From: Neptunomonas qingdaonensis
Lineage (GTDB): Bacteria; Pseudomonadota; Gammaproteobacteria; Pseudomonadales; Balneatricaceae
Reading direction: 5' to 3'
NCBI RefSeq assembly: GCF_900113275.1
Contig: NZ_FOOU01000008.1
Coordinates: forward strand, 62,001 to 126,000
Length of the DNA stretch: 64,000 nt
Shown: in pieces, positions 56,852-64,000 of the stretch
How positions within the stretch are numbered: position 1 is the first letter of the stretch
Layout of the letters: every line of letters begins with the position of its first letter
Translations under genes and position numbers: made by a program
Notes under the pieces: model-generated
Told to the model about the DNA's origin: nothing
Database searches by the model: none
What the model saw: only the letters and a program-made list of their open reading frames with translations

Positions 56852-57685
56852 ATGGAAAAATTTCTGGATCCGGACATGTTAATCAATATTCAGAATGAGT
56901 ATATCTTGCCTTGGGGTATCAATATTCTGACAGCGGTTGCTGTTTTTATTGTCGGGCGTGTTGTTGTTGGGTTGGTGATGGGGCTTGTTAGAAAGCTGCT
57001 ACAAAAATCTAAAATGGACAATATGTTAATTAATTTTATCTCGTCTATTTTAAGCTCTTTGTTGCTGCTTTTTGTCATTGTAGCGTCACTCGATCAGCTT
57101 GGTGTGAATACTTCTTCTTTAATTGCGATTGTCGGCGCTGCAGGTTTGGCAATCGGTTTATCTTTACAGGACTCATTGAAGAATTTTGCGGCGGGTGTGC
57201 TTCTGGTGGTGTTTCGCCCGTTCAAAGAGGGACATTTTATTGAAGCCGCGGGTGTTTCCGGTGTGGTAGAGAGTATTTCAATTTTCAGTACGGTTATGCG
57301 TACCGGCGATAACCGTGAAGTGATTGTGCCTAATGGACCAATCTACAGTGGTGTTATTACGAATTATTCTAAACGTGATACTCGTCGTGTCGATATGACA
57401 TTTGGGATTGGCTATGATGCGGACCTGTTGCAAGCGAAAAAATTATTGGCTGAAATTTTGTCAGAAGATGAGCGCATTCTACCTGAGCCGGCTCCGGTCA
57501 TTGCTGTTGCCGCACTGGCTGACAGTAGCGTAAATTTTGTTGTTCGTCCCTGGGTTAAAACCTCTGATTACTGGGCTGTTCTGTGGGATACCAATGAAAA
57601 GGTAAAGTTACGCTTTGATGCGGCAGGTATTTCTATTCCATTCCCGCAGATGGATGTACATCTGCACAAGCAAGACCAGGACTAG
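56852..57685 (+). CDS. small-conductance mechanosensitive channel, MscS family
   Basis: A 277-residue channel close in size to E. coli MscS. Three membrane helices (the third pore-lining GAAGLAIGLSLQDSLKNFAAG near 95-120) lead into the beta domain (FRPFKEGHFIEAAGVSGVVESI) and the C-terminal cage (IFSTVMRTGDNREVIVPNG). It opens under membrane tension to release osmolytes. The ATG at 56852 has GGAG 6 bp upstream; ATG 56840 does not. Confidence 0.94.
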   Translation: MEKFLDPDMLINIQNEYILPWGINILTAVAVFIVGRVVVGLVMGLVRKLLQKSKMDNMLINFISSILSSLLLLFVIVASLDQLGVNTSSLIAIVGAAGLAIGLSLQDSLKNFAAGVLLVVFRPFKEGHFIEAAGVSGVVESISIFSTVMRTGDNREVIVPNGPIYSGVITNYSKRDTRRVDMTFGIGYDADLLQAKKLLAEILSEDERILPEPAPVIAVAALADSSVNFVVRPWVKTSDYWAVLWDTNEKVKLRFDAAGISIPFPQMDVHLHKQDQD

Positions 57686-57695
57686 TCAAGTTTTT

Positions 57696-57760
57696 CAGGC
57701 GACAGTTAGCTTCAGGCTAGAGTTTAATTAGAGCTCCGGTTTGAGTGATGCTGTCGCCTG
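57696..57760. repeat. 10-bp inverted repeat with a long loop
   Basis: Perfect arms CAGGCGACAG and CTGTCGCCTG, 45 bp apart, lie between the convergent mscS and symporter genes. There is no T run on the productive side. It may help end both transcripts as a long-range hairpin. Confidence 0.5.
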
Positions 57761-57775
57761 ATCCTCATATGCTTG

Positions 57776-59980
57776 CTATTTCAATGAAGGGTTACGAGGA
57801 AGCTGATTTAATTGTCCGCGTAACTCATCATTTTCCTGATTAGCTTTTTGAGTTTCCATTCGGTATTTGAAAATCTCTTCGTAGCGTGCTTCCAGTTTGG
57901 CTTCAAGCGACTCTATTTCTTTTTGCTGCTGGCCGACAGTGGACTCGAGTGTATCAATCTGACTTTGTAAGCTGGAAAGCATACCAAAACCATTGGGCAA
58001 CAGGTCATCCTCCTCATCCTCTATACCTTGAGCAACACTTTTAGTACTCAGCTCATTATAAATATGACTATAAAGCGCTTTGAGGTCGCTTGATTCACGG
58101 TCTGAATAGCGAATGGTCTGCTCAATAGCACTATGAGCACTGGCCGCACCAATGGACCCTGCCAGCAAGTGTTCCAGCATTCGATGAAACTCGATAAGTT
58201 CAATAATGGTGATGTGGGGCTTGCCAAGGACCTGCAGGTCTTCAGCAATGGTATAGACTGATTCACGCGCCTTGTCTGCGGTTAGATACTGTGAGAGTAA
58301 TATTTTAGCTTCTTCTATTTTTATGCTTAACGTTATATAAGCATCCAGGCCGGTTGGGCGTGCTTTGCTGCTGGTGTTTAGTGGTTGCATTGCAGCCATG
58401 AACTCAGTGGTGAGTGTGCGTTCATCTTTGTGCGGATGGTATATGAGTGAGCCGATAATATAAAAACTGATATTAAACAAGAGACTCCAGATAACACTAT
58501 GAGTCACTGGGTTAAACCCATCCAGGCCAAGAAGTGCTTCTGGTCTTAACTGCTCAATACCCCAGGGGCCGTAAACTAAAATCTCCTGATTTAACCATCC
58601 CTGTTTGATAAACGTAGGTAAACCCAAGGTGTAACACCATATGAAAAAGCCAGCGAGCAGTCCCGAAAACGCGCCGCCGCTGTTTCCCTTGATCCAGAAC
58701 ATTCCTCCAAAAACAGCGGGAGCAAACTGCAAAATAGCAACGAAGGATAGCAGGCCGATGGCGACCAATATGTAGGAGTCGCTGAATTCGTGTTCAAACC
58801 AATAGCTAGAGGCAAGAATCAGGACTACAAGTATCCAACGTATCTGCAGAAGGTGTGTGCGTAAGCGTTGGGCTGCAGGGAAGCACTCAATTACGGGTAA
58901 CACCAGATGGTTAGAAACCATGGTCGAAAGTGTCATAGTAGTAATGATGATCATGCCGGTAGCGGCGGAAAAGCCGCCAATAAACGCAAACATGGTCAGT
59001 GTCGGGTAACCTGCTTGTTGAGGTAGCAGCAGCACAAAGAAATCCGCAGATTCGGCAGGAAGGCCGCTCATTAAGCCTGCAGCAGCCAAAGGTACAACGA
59101 ACAGATTGATGGCAATCATATACAGCGGAAATAACCACATGGCTGTTTTGATATGTTTCTGATCAGTATTCTCAATAACGGCAACATGGAATTGTCTGGG
59201 CAGAAGAAAGATGCCTGCGAAGCTCAGTACGATTAATGTCATCCACATGCTGGCACTGTTTTCAACAACATTGAACTGGGTTATGTATGACAGGTTAGCT
59301 TCTGCTATACGTGTATTAATATCACCCAGGCCATCATAGAGGACGAAGCAAACAAATAAGCCAACGCTGGCAAATGCAATCAGTTTGACCACGCTTTCAA
59401 CGACAAGCGCCACTATCATCCCCTGATGTCGTTCGGTAGGATCCAGCTTACGGACACCAAAAATGATAGTAAAAGCGGCCATTATTAACGTGATAAAAAT
59501 ACCGCTGTACTCAGAGGTTGCGCCGCTTTGTTCTTGTGTAATAATTTCGAATGAATTGACGATCGCTTTTAATTGCAGTGCGATATAGGGAAGGATGCCG
59601 ACAAGTGCGATGATTGTGACCAGGCCGGCGATTCTTTGGGAACGGCGGTATCGTGTAGAGATGAAGTCGGCAATACTCGTGATACGAAAGGTTTCTTTGA
59701 TGGCTACCATCTTTCTGAGCGTAACCCACCAGAACATAATGCCGATAAGTGCACCCACATATATACCTAAAAAGAGCAATCCTGATGTGCTGGCAAAACC
59801 GACGCTGCCATAAAAAGTCCATGATGTATGAAAAACGGCGAGGGAAAGCGCATAAATCCATGGGCTTTTAAGCGGCCTGCCTGATTTGGTAATCCGCCGT
59901 TCAACAAGTTGAGCCACAGCAAATAGCAGCAGCATGTAGAAGATGACGGTTGAAATCACGGCTAAGGGCGAAAACATCAA
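57776..59980 (-). CDS. SLC5-type sodium/solute symporter with STAC-like domain, no kinase
   Basis: A 734-residue membrane protein. About 13 helices (residues 1-510) form a sodium:solute symporter fold like the sensor half of CbrA. This is followed by a helical domain (about 540-660) of the STAC type that links SLC5 transporters to signalling, and then a long coiled coil (LESTVGQQQKEIESLEAKLE, about 670-725). In CbrA the STAC is followed by PAS and histidine-kinase domains; here there is none. It could be a stand-alone transporter-sensor that signals through a partner, or an ordinary transporter with a regulatory tail. Confidence 0.8.
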   Translation of the reverse strand: MMFSPLAVISTVIFYMLLLFAVAQLVERRITKSGRPLKSPWIYALSLAVFHTSWTFYGSVGFASTSGLLFLGIYVGALIGIMFWWVTLRKMVAIKETFRITSIADFISTRYRRSQRIAGLVTIIALVGILPYIALQLKAIVNSFEIITQEQSGATSEYSGIFITLIMAAFTIIFGVRKLDPTERHQGMIVALVVESVVKLIAFASVGLFVCFVLYDGLGDINTRIAEANLSYITQFNVVENSASMWMTLIVLSFAGIFLLPRQFHVAVIENTDQKHIKTAMWLFPLYMIAINLFVVPLAAAGLMSGLPAESADFFVLLLPQQAGYPTLTMFAFIGGFSAATGMIIITTMTLSTMVSNHLVLPVIECFPAAQRLRTHLLQIRWILVVLILASSYWFEHEFSDSYILVAIGLLSFVAILQFAPAVFGGMFWIKGNSGGAFSGLLAGFFIWCYTLGLPTFIKQGWLNQEILVYGPWGIEQLRPEALLGLDGFNPVTHSVIWSLLFNISFYIIGSLIYHPHKDERTLTTEFMAAMQPLNTSSKARPTGLDAYITLSIKIEEAKILLSQYLTADKARESVYTIAEDLQVLGKPHITIIELIEFHRMLEHLLAGSIGAASAHSAIEQTIRYSDRESSDLKALYSHIYNELSTKSVAQGIEDEEDDLLPNGFGMLSSLQSQIDTLESTVGQQQKEIESLEAKLEARYEEIFKYRMETQKANQENDELRGQLNQLPRNPSLK

Positions 59981-60073
59981 AATTGGCCTTTCAAAGAGAG
60001 CTCTAGTTCTGTGTGTGATGACTGTTCAAAATATTCTCTGATTGTAGCGCGTTTTTATACAGAGGTTTAAACA

Positions 60074-60334
60074 CTATTTGGCAGAGTCGCTATATGACTT
60101 TTCATGTGGGCTGCATCTGCATGCCGGCGGTACTAAGTCGATCCCTCCGTCGTGCCATGGGTGGCATTTCAGAATTCTACGAGTACCTAAACCAACTCCC
60201 TTAAAGAGGCCGTGGGTTTCAATGGCTTCAAGCATATAATGAGAGCAACTGGGATAGAAACGACAGTTATTTCCCAGGAAAGGGCTGATTGCGTATTGAT
60301 AGACGCGAATTAAAGCGGTTAGCACAGCGGTCAT
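60074..60334 (-). CDS. yidD: membrane protein insertion efficiency factor YidD
   Basis: From ATG 60334 an 86-residue protein of the YidD family: [47 protein letters not shown], with the conserved Cys residues. YidD helps YidC insert membrane proteins. The family gene normally lies between rnpA and yidC; here it is 16 bp downstream of a PAS-GGDEF gene. An open extension to 60430 overlaps that gene and is rejected because it lacks family similarity. Confidence 0.93.
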   Translation of the reverse strand: MTAVLTALIRVYQYAISPFLGNNCRFYPSCSHYMLEAIETHGLFKGVGLGTRRILKCHPWHDGGIDLVPPACRCSPHEKSYSDSAK

Positions 60335-60350
60335 TATTTTCTTCAAAATC

Positions 60351-61190
60351 CTATATCTCGGTACAATTTTTTTCAGCACGTAACAGAAAGTCATCAAACT
60401 GGGAGTCGATAGTGCTGTCAAATTCTGCACTTCCGTAAATCATTTCAAGGGGAATGTTGGTATCGGCGATAAGAATATCTCTACCAGAGATCGCCGTTTT
60501 GATCCGAGTCGTGACAATGTTGGTTTGTTCAAGCGTTGCGTCGAGTAAGCAGATAACAAAGCTATTATTATCGAGTCTGGCAGCGTAATCAGATTCCCTT
60601 AATACATCGCGTAAGGCTCTGGATACATTAATCAACACATGATCACCCATGGCATAACCATAGCTTTGATTGACATGGCGCATGTTTGAGATAGTAACAA
60701 CCAGTAATGAGGTGGGGTGCTTATAACGCTTAGCGCGGGCAATATCCTGCGTCCCCATCAAAAATAGCTGTGATCGATTAAACAGGCCAGTCAAAGGGTC
60801 GTGTGTTGTTTGTGTGGTTAATGCCGTTTCACTTTGAATTAACGCACTAATATCCTGTAAAAAAACATGGATTTGAGACTGATGAGGTCGATACGTTGCA
60901 GAGTATTGACGCAGGCCTGCGCCACTCATGAGGGCAATACGATGCTGTTGGGTGGTTTTATCTGCAGCGGCCTGCTGGATGTGACTGATCAGTGAAGCGA
61001 CTGCCTCCTCTGATTGGTTTAAATCAGACAAGGTTAATGTAGTTAAATCTGATACTGCCGTATGAAACACATGACCTGCTGCTTCATTTGCATAGGTGAT
61101 GCGCATGTCATCAATAACAAGTATCGCATTGGGGCTGTATTCGACAAGTGGATGTGATGCTGTATTTGTTATGCTTGTATCGTTACTCAT
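60351..61190 (-). CDS. PAS domain plus degenerate GGDEF protein
   Basis: A 279-residue cytosolic protein. PAS-like domain at about 14-120 ([24 protein letters not shown]), then a GGDEF fold ([14 protein letters not shown] at about 129, [16 protein letters not shown]). The active-site loop reads RLDNNSF where RxGGDEF is expected, so no diguanylate cyclase activity is likely. The allosteric I-site RxxD is kept as RESD exactly five residues before the loop. It could bind c-di-GMP as a receptor. Cotranscribed with yidD. Confidence 0.85.
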   Translation of the reverse strand: MSNDTSITNTASHPLVEYSPNAILVIDDMRITYANEAAGHVFHTAVSDLTTLTLSDLNQSEEAVASLISHIQQAAADKTTQQHRIALMSGAGLRQYSATYRPHQSQIHVFLQDISALIQSETALTTQTTHDPLTGLFNRSQLFLMGTQDIARAKRYKHPTSLLVVTISNMRHVNQSYGYAMGDHVLINVSRALRDVLRESDYAARLDNNSFVICLLDATLEQTNIVTTRIKTAISGRDILIADTNIPLEMIYGSAEFDSTIDSQFDDFLLRAEKNCTEI

Positions 61191-61234
61191 ATAAAATCCA
61201 CATCAGGCTAATAGACTGTTTAAATATTCTCTAT

Positions 61235-61269
61235 GACAGCCGTGACTCATCGTCGGAATAACGGCTGTC
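61235..61269 (-). terminator. possible terminator of phoH
   Basis: Perfect 9-bp arms GACAGCCGT/ACGGCTGTC, 17-base loop, beginning within 10 bp of the phoH stop. There is no strong T run, so the call is tentative. Confidence 0.5.
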
Positions 61270-61275
61270 TTATGA

Positions 61276-62661
61276 TTATAGGTTCTCTTCAGCGTATTCA
61301 GCCAGTCGTGAGCGGAAAATTCCTTCAAAGTGAACATTTGCAGCACCATCAAAGCCTTTGAAGCGTTCTACTATATAAGTTAACCCGGAAGTGAGTGGCG
61401 TTAAGTAATTAGAGTCGATTTGTGCCAGATTGCCCAAACAGATCATTTTTGTGCCTTTTCCTGAGCGGGTGAGGATAGTTTTCAGCTGCGAGGGCGTCAG
61501 GTTCTGTGCCTCATCAATGATTACAACGGCATCCTGAATACTCCGGCCGCGTATAAAATTTAATGATTTAAATTGGATGTTGGCCTTTTCAATCGTGTAT
61601 TTGACGCTGCTCAGCGGGCGCTCATCATTTTCGTGCATCGCTTCAAGGTTATCATTGATTGCACTCATCCACGGTGTCATTTTTTCCTCTTCCGTACCGG
61701 GCAGGAAGCCGATATCTTCGGCTACGGGAGGCGTTGAACGGGTCACGATAATCTTGTTATAACGTTTGTCTTCAATCACCATCTCAAGTGCGCAGGCTAA
61801 AGCGATCAAGGTCTTTCCCGATCCTGCTGCGCCATTCAAAATGGAGAGATCAATCGAGGGATCAAGTACCGACTGCATGGCAAATGCCTGGTAGATATTG
61901 ATCGGTGAGATGCCCCAGCAAGTTTGTTGCATCAGGTGCTCATAACCTAAATCGAGCAGGACAATTTCGGTTTCATTAATGGCGACAACACGTGCGGCAA
62001 AGTCTTTTGAGTCATCAAATATATATTCGCTGATGTAGGCATCAGGAATTAAGGATTTATCAATATGGTGATAGGTTTTACCTTCTTCCTGAACGCTTTT
62101 TACCTGATCGACTTTTTCCCAGAATGTGCCATCCAGGTGTGTATGACCGGCCGGCAGTAACTCGATATCAGAAACCAGCTGGTCAGTACGATAGTCTTCC
62201 ACTCGCTCTAAACCCGCGCCGAGTGCCTTCAGTCGCATGTTGATATCTTTAGTAACCAGTACAACTTCGCGATCTGTTGTTGTTGATTGCAGATGCAGAG
62301 CACAATTTATAATGAGATTGTCTTTTTTGTTGCTGGTGAGAAAGCCAGGTCGGGCGGTGAGTTCGTGGTCGGGAAAAATACTGAGCTTACCGAGTTTAAT
62401 TTCCCTGTCTTTTCCGGGAAGAGGAATCTGCACACCTTTGGTTATTTGTGATGGTGAGGCTGCGGTAGATAAAATATCGTCAATGGCTCTGATTGCATAG
62501 CGAGCTTCTTGAGCAACGTTTTTTTTGCGATCCTTGATATCATCCAGTTCCTCTAGAACGGTCATCGGGATCGTTATATCTTGTTCTTTGAACTCATACA
62601 GGCATCTGGGGTCGTGCAGTAGAACGTTAGTGTCGAGAATATAGAGTTTTGCTTCGCTCAT
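61276..62661 (-). CDS. PhoH family protein with PIN domain (PhoH2 type)
   Basis: A 461-residue protein: an N-terminal PIN ribonuclease domain (LYILDTNVLLHDP, with acidic residues at VLEELDDIKD and VTKDINMR) followed by a PhoH ATPase (Walker A GAAGSGKTLIALA near 282, Walker B DAVVIIDEAQNLTP near 375). This PIN-PhoH fusion is described as an RNA helicase/ribonuclease. It lies between the c-di-GMP-type gene and cobB, on the opposite strand to cobB, so the two probably share a divergent promoter region. Confidence 0.93.
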   Translation of the reverse strand: MSEAKLYILDTNVLLHDPRCLYEFKEQDITIPMTVLEELDDIKDRKKNVAQEARYAIRAIDDILSTAASPSQITKGVQIPLPGKDREIKLGKLSIFPDHELTARPGFLTSNKKDNLIINCALHLQSTTTDREVVLVTKDINMRLKALGAGLERVEDYRTDQLVSDIELLPAGHTHLDGTFWEKVDQVKSVQEEGKTYHHIDKSLIPDAYISEYIFDDSKDFAARVVAINETEIVLLDLGYEHLMQQTCWGISPINIYQAFAMQSVLDPSIDLSILNGAAGSGKTLIALACALEMVIEDKRYNKIIVTRSTPPVAEDIGFLPGTEEEKMTPWMSAINDNLEAMHENDERPLSSVKYTIEKANIQFKSLNFIRGRSIQDAVVIIDEAQNLTPSQLKTILTRSGKGTKMICLGNLAQIDSNYLTPLTSGLTYIVERFKGFDGAANVHFEGIFRSRLAEYAEENL

Positions 62662-62768
62662 GGCTCTATCCTTTTGTAGTCTAAACAGAGAATGGCAGAC
62701 TTAATAGACCTTCAACATTCATGATAGTCTACTGTTCTGCAGTTGTGGTCAACTATCCGGAGAAGCGA

Positions 62769-63479
62769 ATGGGTTTTCAATCAATCGTTGTATTAACGGG
62801 AGCGGGTATCTCTGCTGAATCGGGTATACGTACCTTCAGGGCCAGTGACGGGTTATGGGAAGATCACCTTATCGAGGACGTTGCGACACCAGAAGGTTTT
62901 CATAGAGACCCTGCGCTGGTGCATCGTTTTTATAATGCACGACGGGAGCAGTTGTTTAGTGCTGCTGTGCAACCGAATGAAGCGCATAACGCTTTGGTTA
63001 AGCTGGAAGCGCATTTTGAGGGGCGCTTTCTGCTGGTGACACAAAATGTCGATAATTTACATGAGCGCGCCGGCAGTAAGTCTCTTATTCATATGCACGG
63101 CGAATTGCTGAATGTGCGTTGTATCCGGACGGGGTTCGTCTCTTTGGTCAGGGGCAGCGTGACGCCACAGGATCGATGCGTCTGTTGTGGTCTGTCAGGA
63201 ACATTACGGCCGGATATCGTTTGGTTTGGTGAAGAACCCATGCAAATGAACGCTATTTATCATGCGTTAAGTCAATGCGATCTTTTTTTATCAATAGGTA
63301 CGTCAGGGCATGTATACCCGGCAGCCGGCTTTGTCGAAGTCGCTAATCAGGCCGGTGCTCTTAGCGTAGAAATTAATCTTGAACCGTCACGTAAAGAATC
63401 GCACTTTAAAGCGCATTACTATGGTCCGGCGAGCGAACAGGTGCCGGATTTTGTTGATGAGTTAATAAGTGGCAGTTAA
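62769..63479 (+). CDS. cobB: NAD-dependent protein deacylase, sirtuin
   Basis: A 236-residue sirtuin from ATG 62769 (GGAGA 7 bp upstream). NAD-binding [26 protein letters not shown] and catalytic [11 protein letters not shown] are visible, followed by a Cys pair CVCC. Tyr and Arg in FYNARREQL, the pair that recognises acidic acyl groups, indicate a class III sirtuin able to remove succinyl as well as acetyl groups. It regulates metabolic enzymes such as acetyl-CoA synthetase in other bacteria. Confidence 0.93.
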   Translation: MGFQSIVVLTGAGISAESGIRTFRASDGLWEDHLIEDVATPEGFHRDPALVHRFYNARREQLFSAAVQPNEAHNALVKLEAHFEGRFLLVTQNVDNLHERAGSKSLIHMHGELLNVRCIRTGFVSLVRGSVTPQDRCVCCGLSGTLRPDIVWFGEEPMQMNAIYHALSQCDLFLSIGTSGHVYPAAGFVEVANQAGALSVEINLEPSRKESHFKAHYYGPASEQVPDFVDELISGS

Positions 63480-63626
63480 AAAAAACTCAGTAAGAAAAGT
63501 ATAAGTTTCTGTTATTTATAGATATACCTGTGTAAAAGTGAACTATGTTGAAGAGAAAAGATATCTGAAAAAGAGTTAAAGCAGTGACTATTTATATCGA
63601 TTTATTTTTTTGAGGATGGTGGGTTT

Positions 63627-64000
63627 ATGATCACTGAACATTTTATTAATGCAAATGTTACGCCGTTGGAGAGCATGGATTCCCTTTCTCCACATGAGGT
63701 CGCTAAATTACAGGATATGAGTAATGGCGGTTTATACCGACTGTTTCGTCAATGTAGTCTGGCTGTGTTAAATACGGGAAGTGAACTGGATAGTACACGT
63801 ACGGTGTTACATCGTTTTCGTGAGTTTGATATACGCATCAAGCACAAGCATAGGGGAGTACAACTGGAATTAATTAATGCGCCTGCGTCAGCGTTTGTTG
63901 ATGGTGAAATTATTCAGGGTATCCGTGAGCACCTTTTTACAGTTCTGCGGGATTTACTGTATGTGGGCGATGAGCTTGATCAGTGTTGTGACGGTTTGAG
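63627..64000 (+). CDS. ppnN: nucleotide 5'-monophosphate nucleosidase PpnN, 5' part (partial)
   Basis: The first 124 codons of a gene cut by the window edge. ITEHFINANVTPLESMDSLS, LYRLFRQCSLAVLNTGSELD, RGVQLELINAPASAFVDG and LFTVLRDLLYV closely match the N-terminal domain of E. coli PpnN/YgdH. The enzyme cleaves nucleotide monophosphates to base and ribose-5-phosphate and is controlled by (p)ppGpp. GAGGATGG about 10 bp before the ATG is the ribosome site. The catalytic Rossmann-like domain lies beyond the window. Confidence 0.9.
   Translation, partial: MITEHFINANVTPLESMDSLSPHEVAKLQDMSNGGLYRLFRQCSLAVLNTGSELDSTRTVLHRFREFDIRIKHKHRGVQLELINAPASAFVDGEIIQGIREHLFTVLRDLLYVGDELDQCCDGL

Noticed and set aside
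60335..60430. N-terminal extension of YidD.
   Set aside because: It overlaps the GGDEF gene and has no similarity to the family; ATG 60334 gives the standard start.

Overview
The window reads as chromosomal DNA of a marine-type gammaproteobacterium, most likely from the Oceanospirillales/Oceanospirillaceae group. This is inferred from gene content (dnaX-ybaB-recR, rnd-ycgL-ycgN, recCBD, ptsP, prc, a TRAP transporter with sigma-54 regulation, malate:quinone oxidoreductase) and a moderate GC content; I could not run a phylogeny. No rRNA, tRNA, CRISPR array or intact mobile element was seen. One decayed IS5-type transposase relic is present.

Layout. 1-2000: the tail of an alpha-ketoglutaric semialdehyde dehydrogenase and a minus-strand pair (SDR oxidoreductase, SnoaL/NTF2-like protein). 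2000-9850: a TRAP transport module on the minus strand (dctP-dctQ-dctM) behind a good sigma-54 promoter. Next come a DctD-type sigma-54 activator, a DctB-type sensor kinase and a divergent, orphan TRAP-type binding protein. The kinase/activator junction carries a tandem duplication that creates a 36-residue chimeric reading frame. 9900-16030: a copper-response region with an intact copR, a decayed sensor kinase gene, a CopR box, copA, copB, a Met/His-rich small exported protein and two c-type cytochromes. 16300-18440: a stand-alone second-type elongation factor G. 18540-18825: the IS5 relic. 19127-24068: dnaX (with an E. coli-like programmed frameshift signal), ybaB, recR, rnd, ycgL, ycgN. 24207-28992, minus strand: rpsA, an unknown coiled-coil membrane protein and prc. 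29223-32083: two FKBP-type isomerases (a lipoprotein and a SlyD type) around an M18 aminopeptidase. 32217-36930: moxR, DUF58, transglutaminase and a YgjP-type metallohydrolase, probably one operon. 37121-41770: a chemoreceptor with a C-terminal sensory domain, a tandem receiver protein, an MFS transporter and a small membrane protein. 41923-44172: ptsP. 44376-53406: a small unknown gene and recC-recB-recD. 53491-64000: a 46-residue membrane protein, glutaredoxin, mqo, an SH3 protein, a small MscS channel, a kinase-less SLC5-STAC protein, yidD, a PAS-degenerate-GGDEF protein, phoH, cobB and the start of ppnN.

Functional links. The TRAP block looks self-contained: kinase and activator sense a substrate, and the activator drives dctPQM through sigma-54, with palindromic repeats upstream as candidate enhancer sites. 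The copper block would normally be driven by CopS-CopR, but the kinase has lost the ATP-binding N box and is frameshifted, so CopR must act alone or with another kinase. The most interesting observations are the chimeric frame between dctB and dctD, the candidate enhancer repeats merged with the dctD terminator, the copS decay, the dnaX frameshift cassette, the GGDEF-dead but I-site-bearing protein beside a displaced yidD, the kinase-less SLC5-STAC protein, and matching 24-bp coding repeats in recB and recD.
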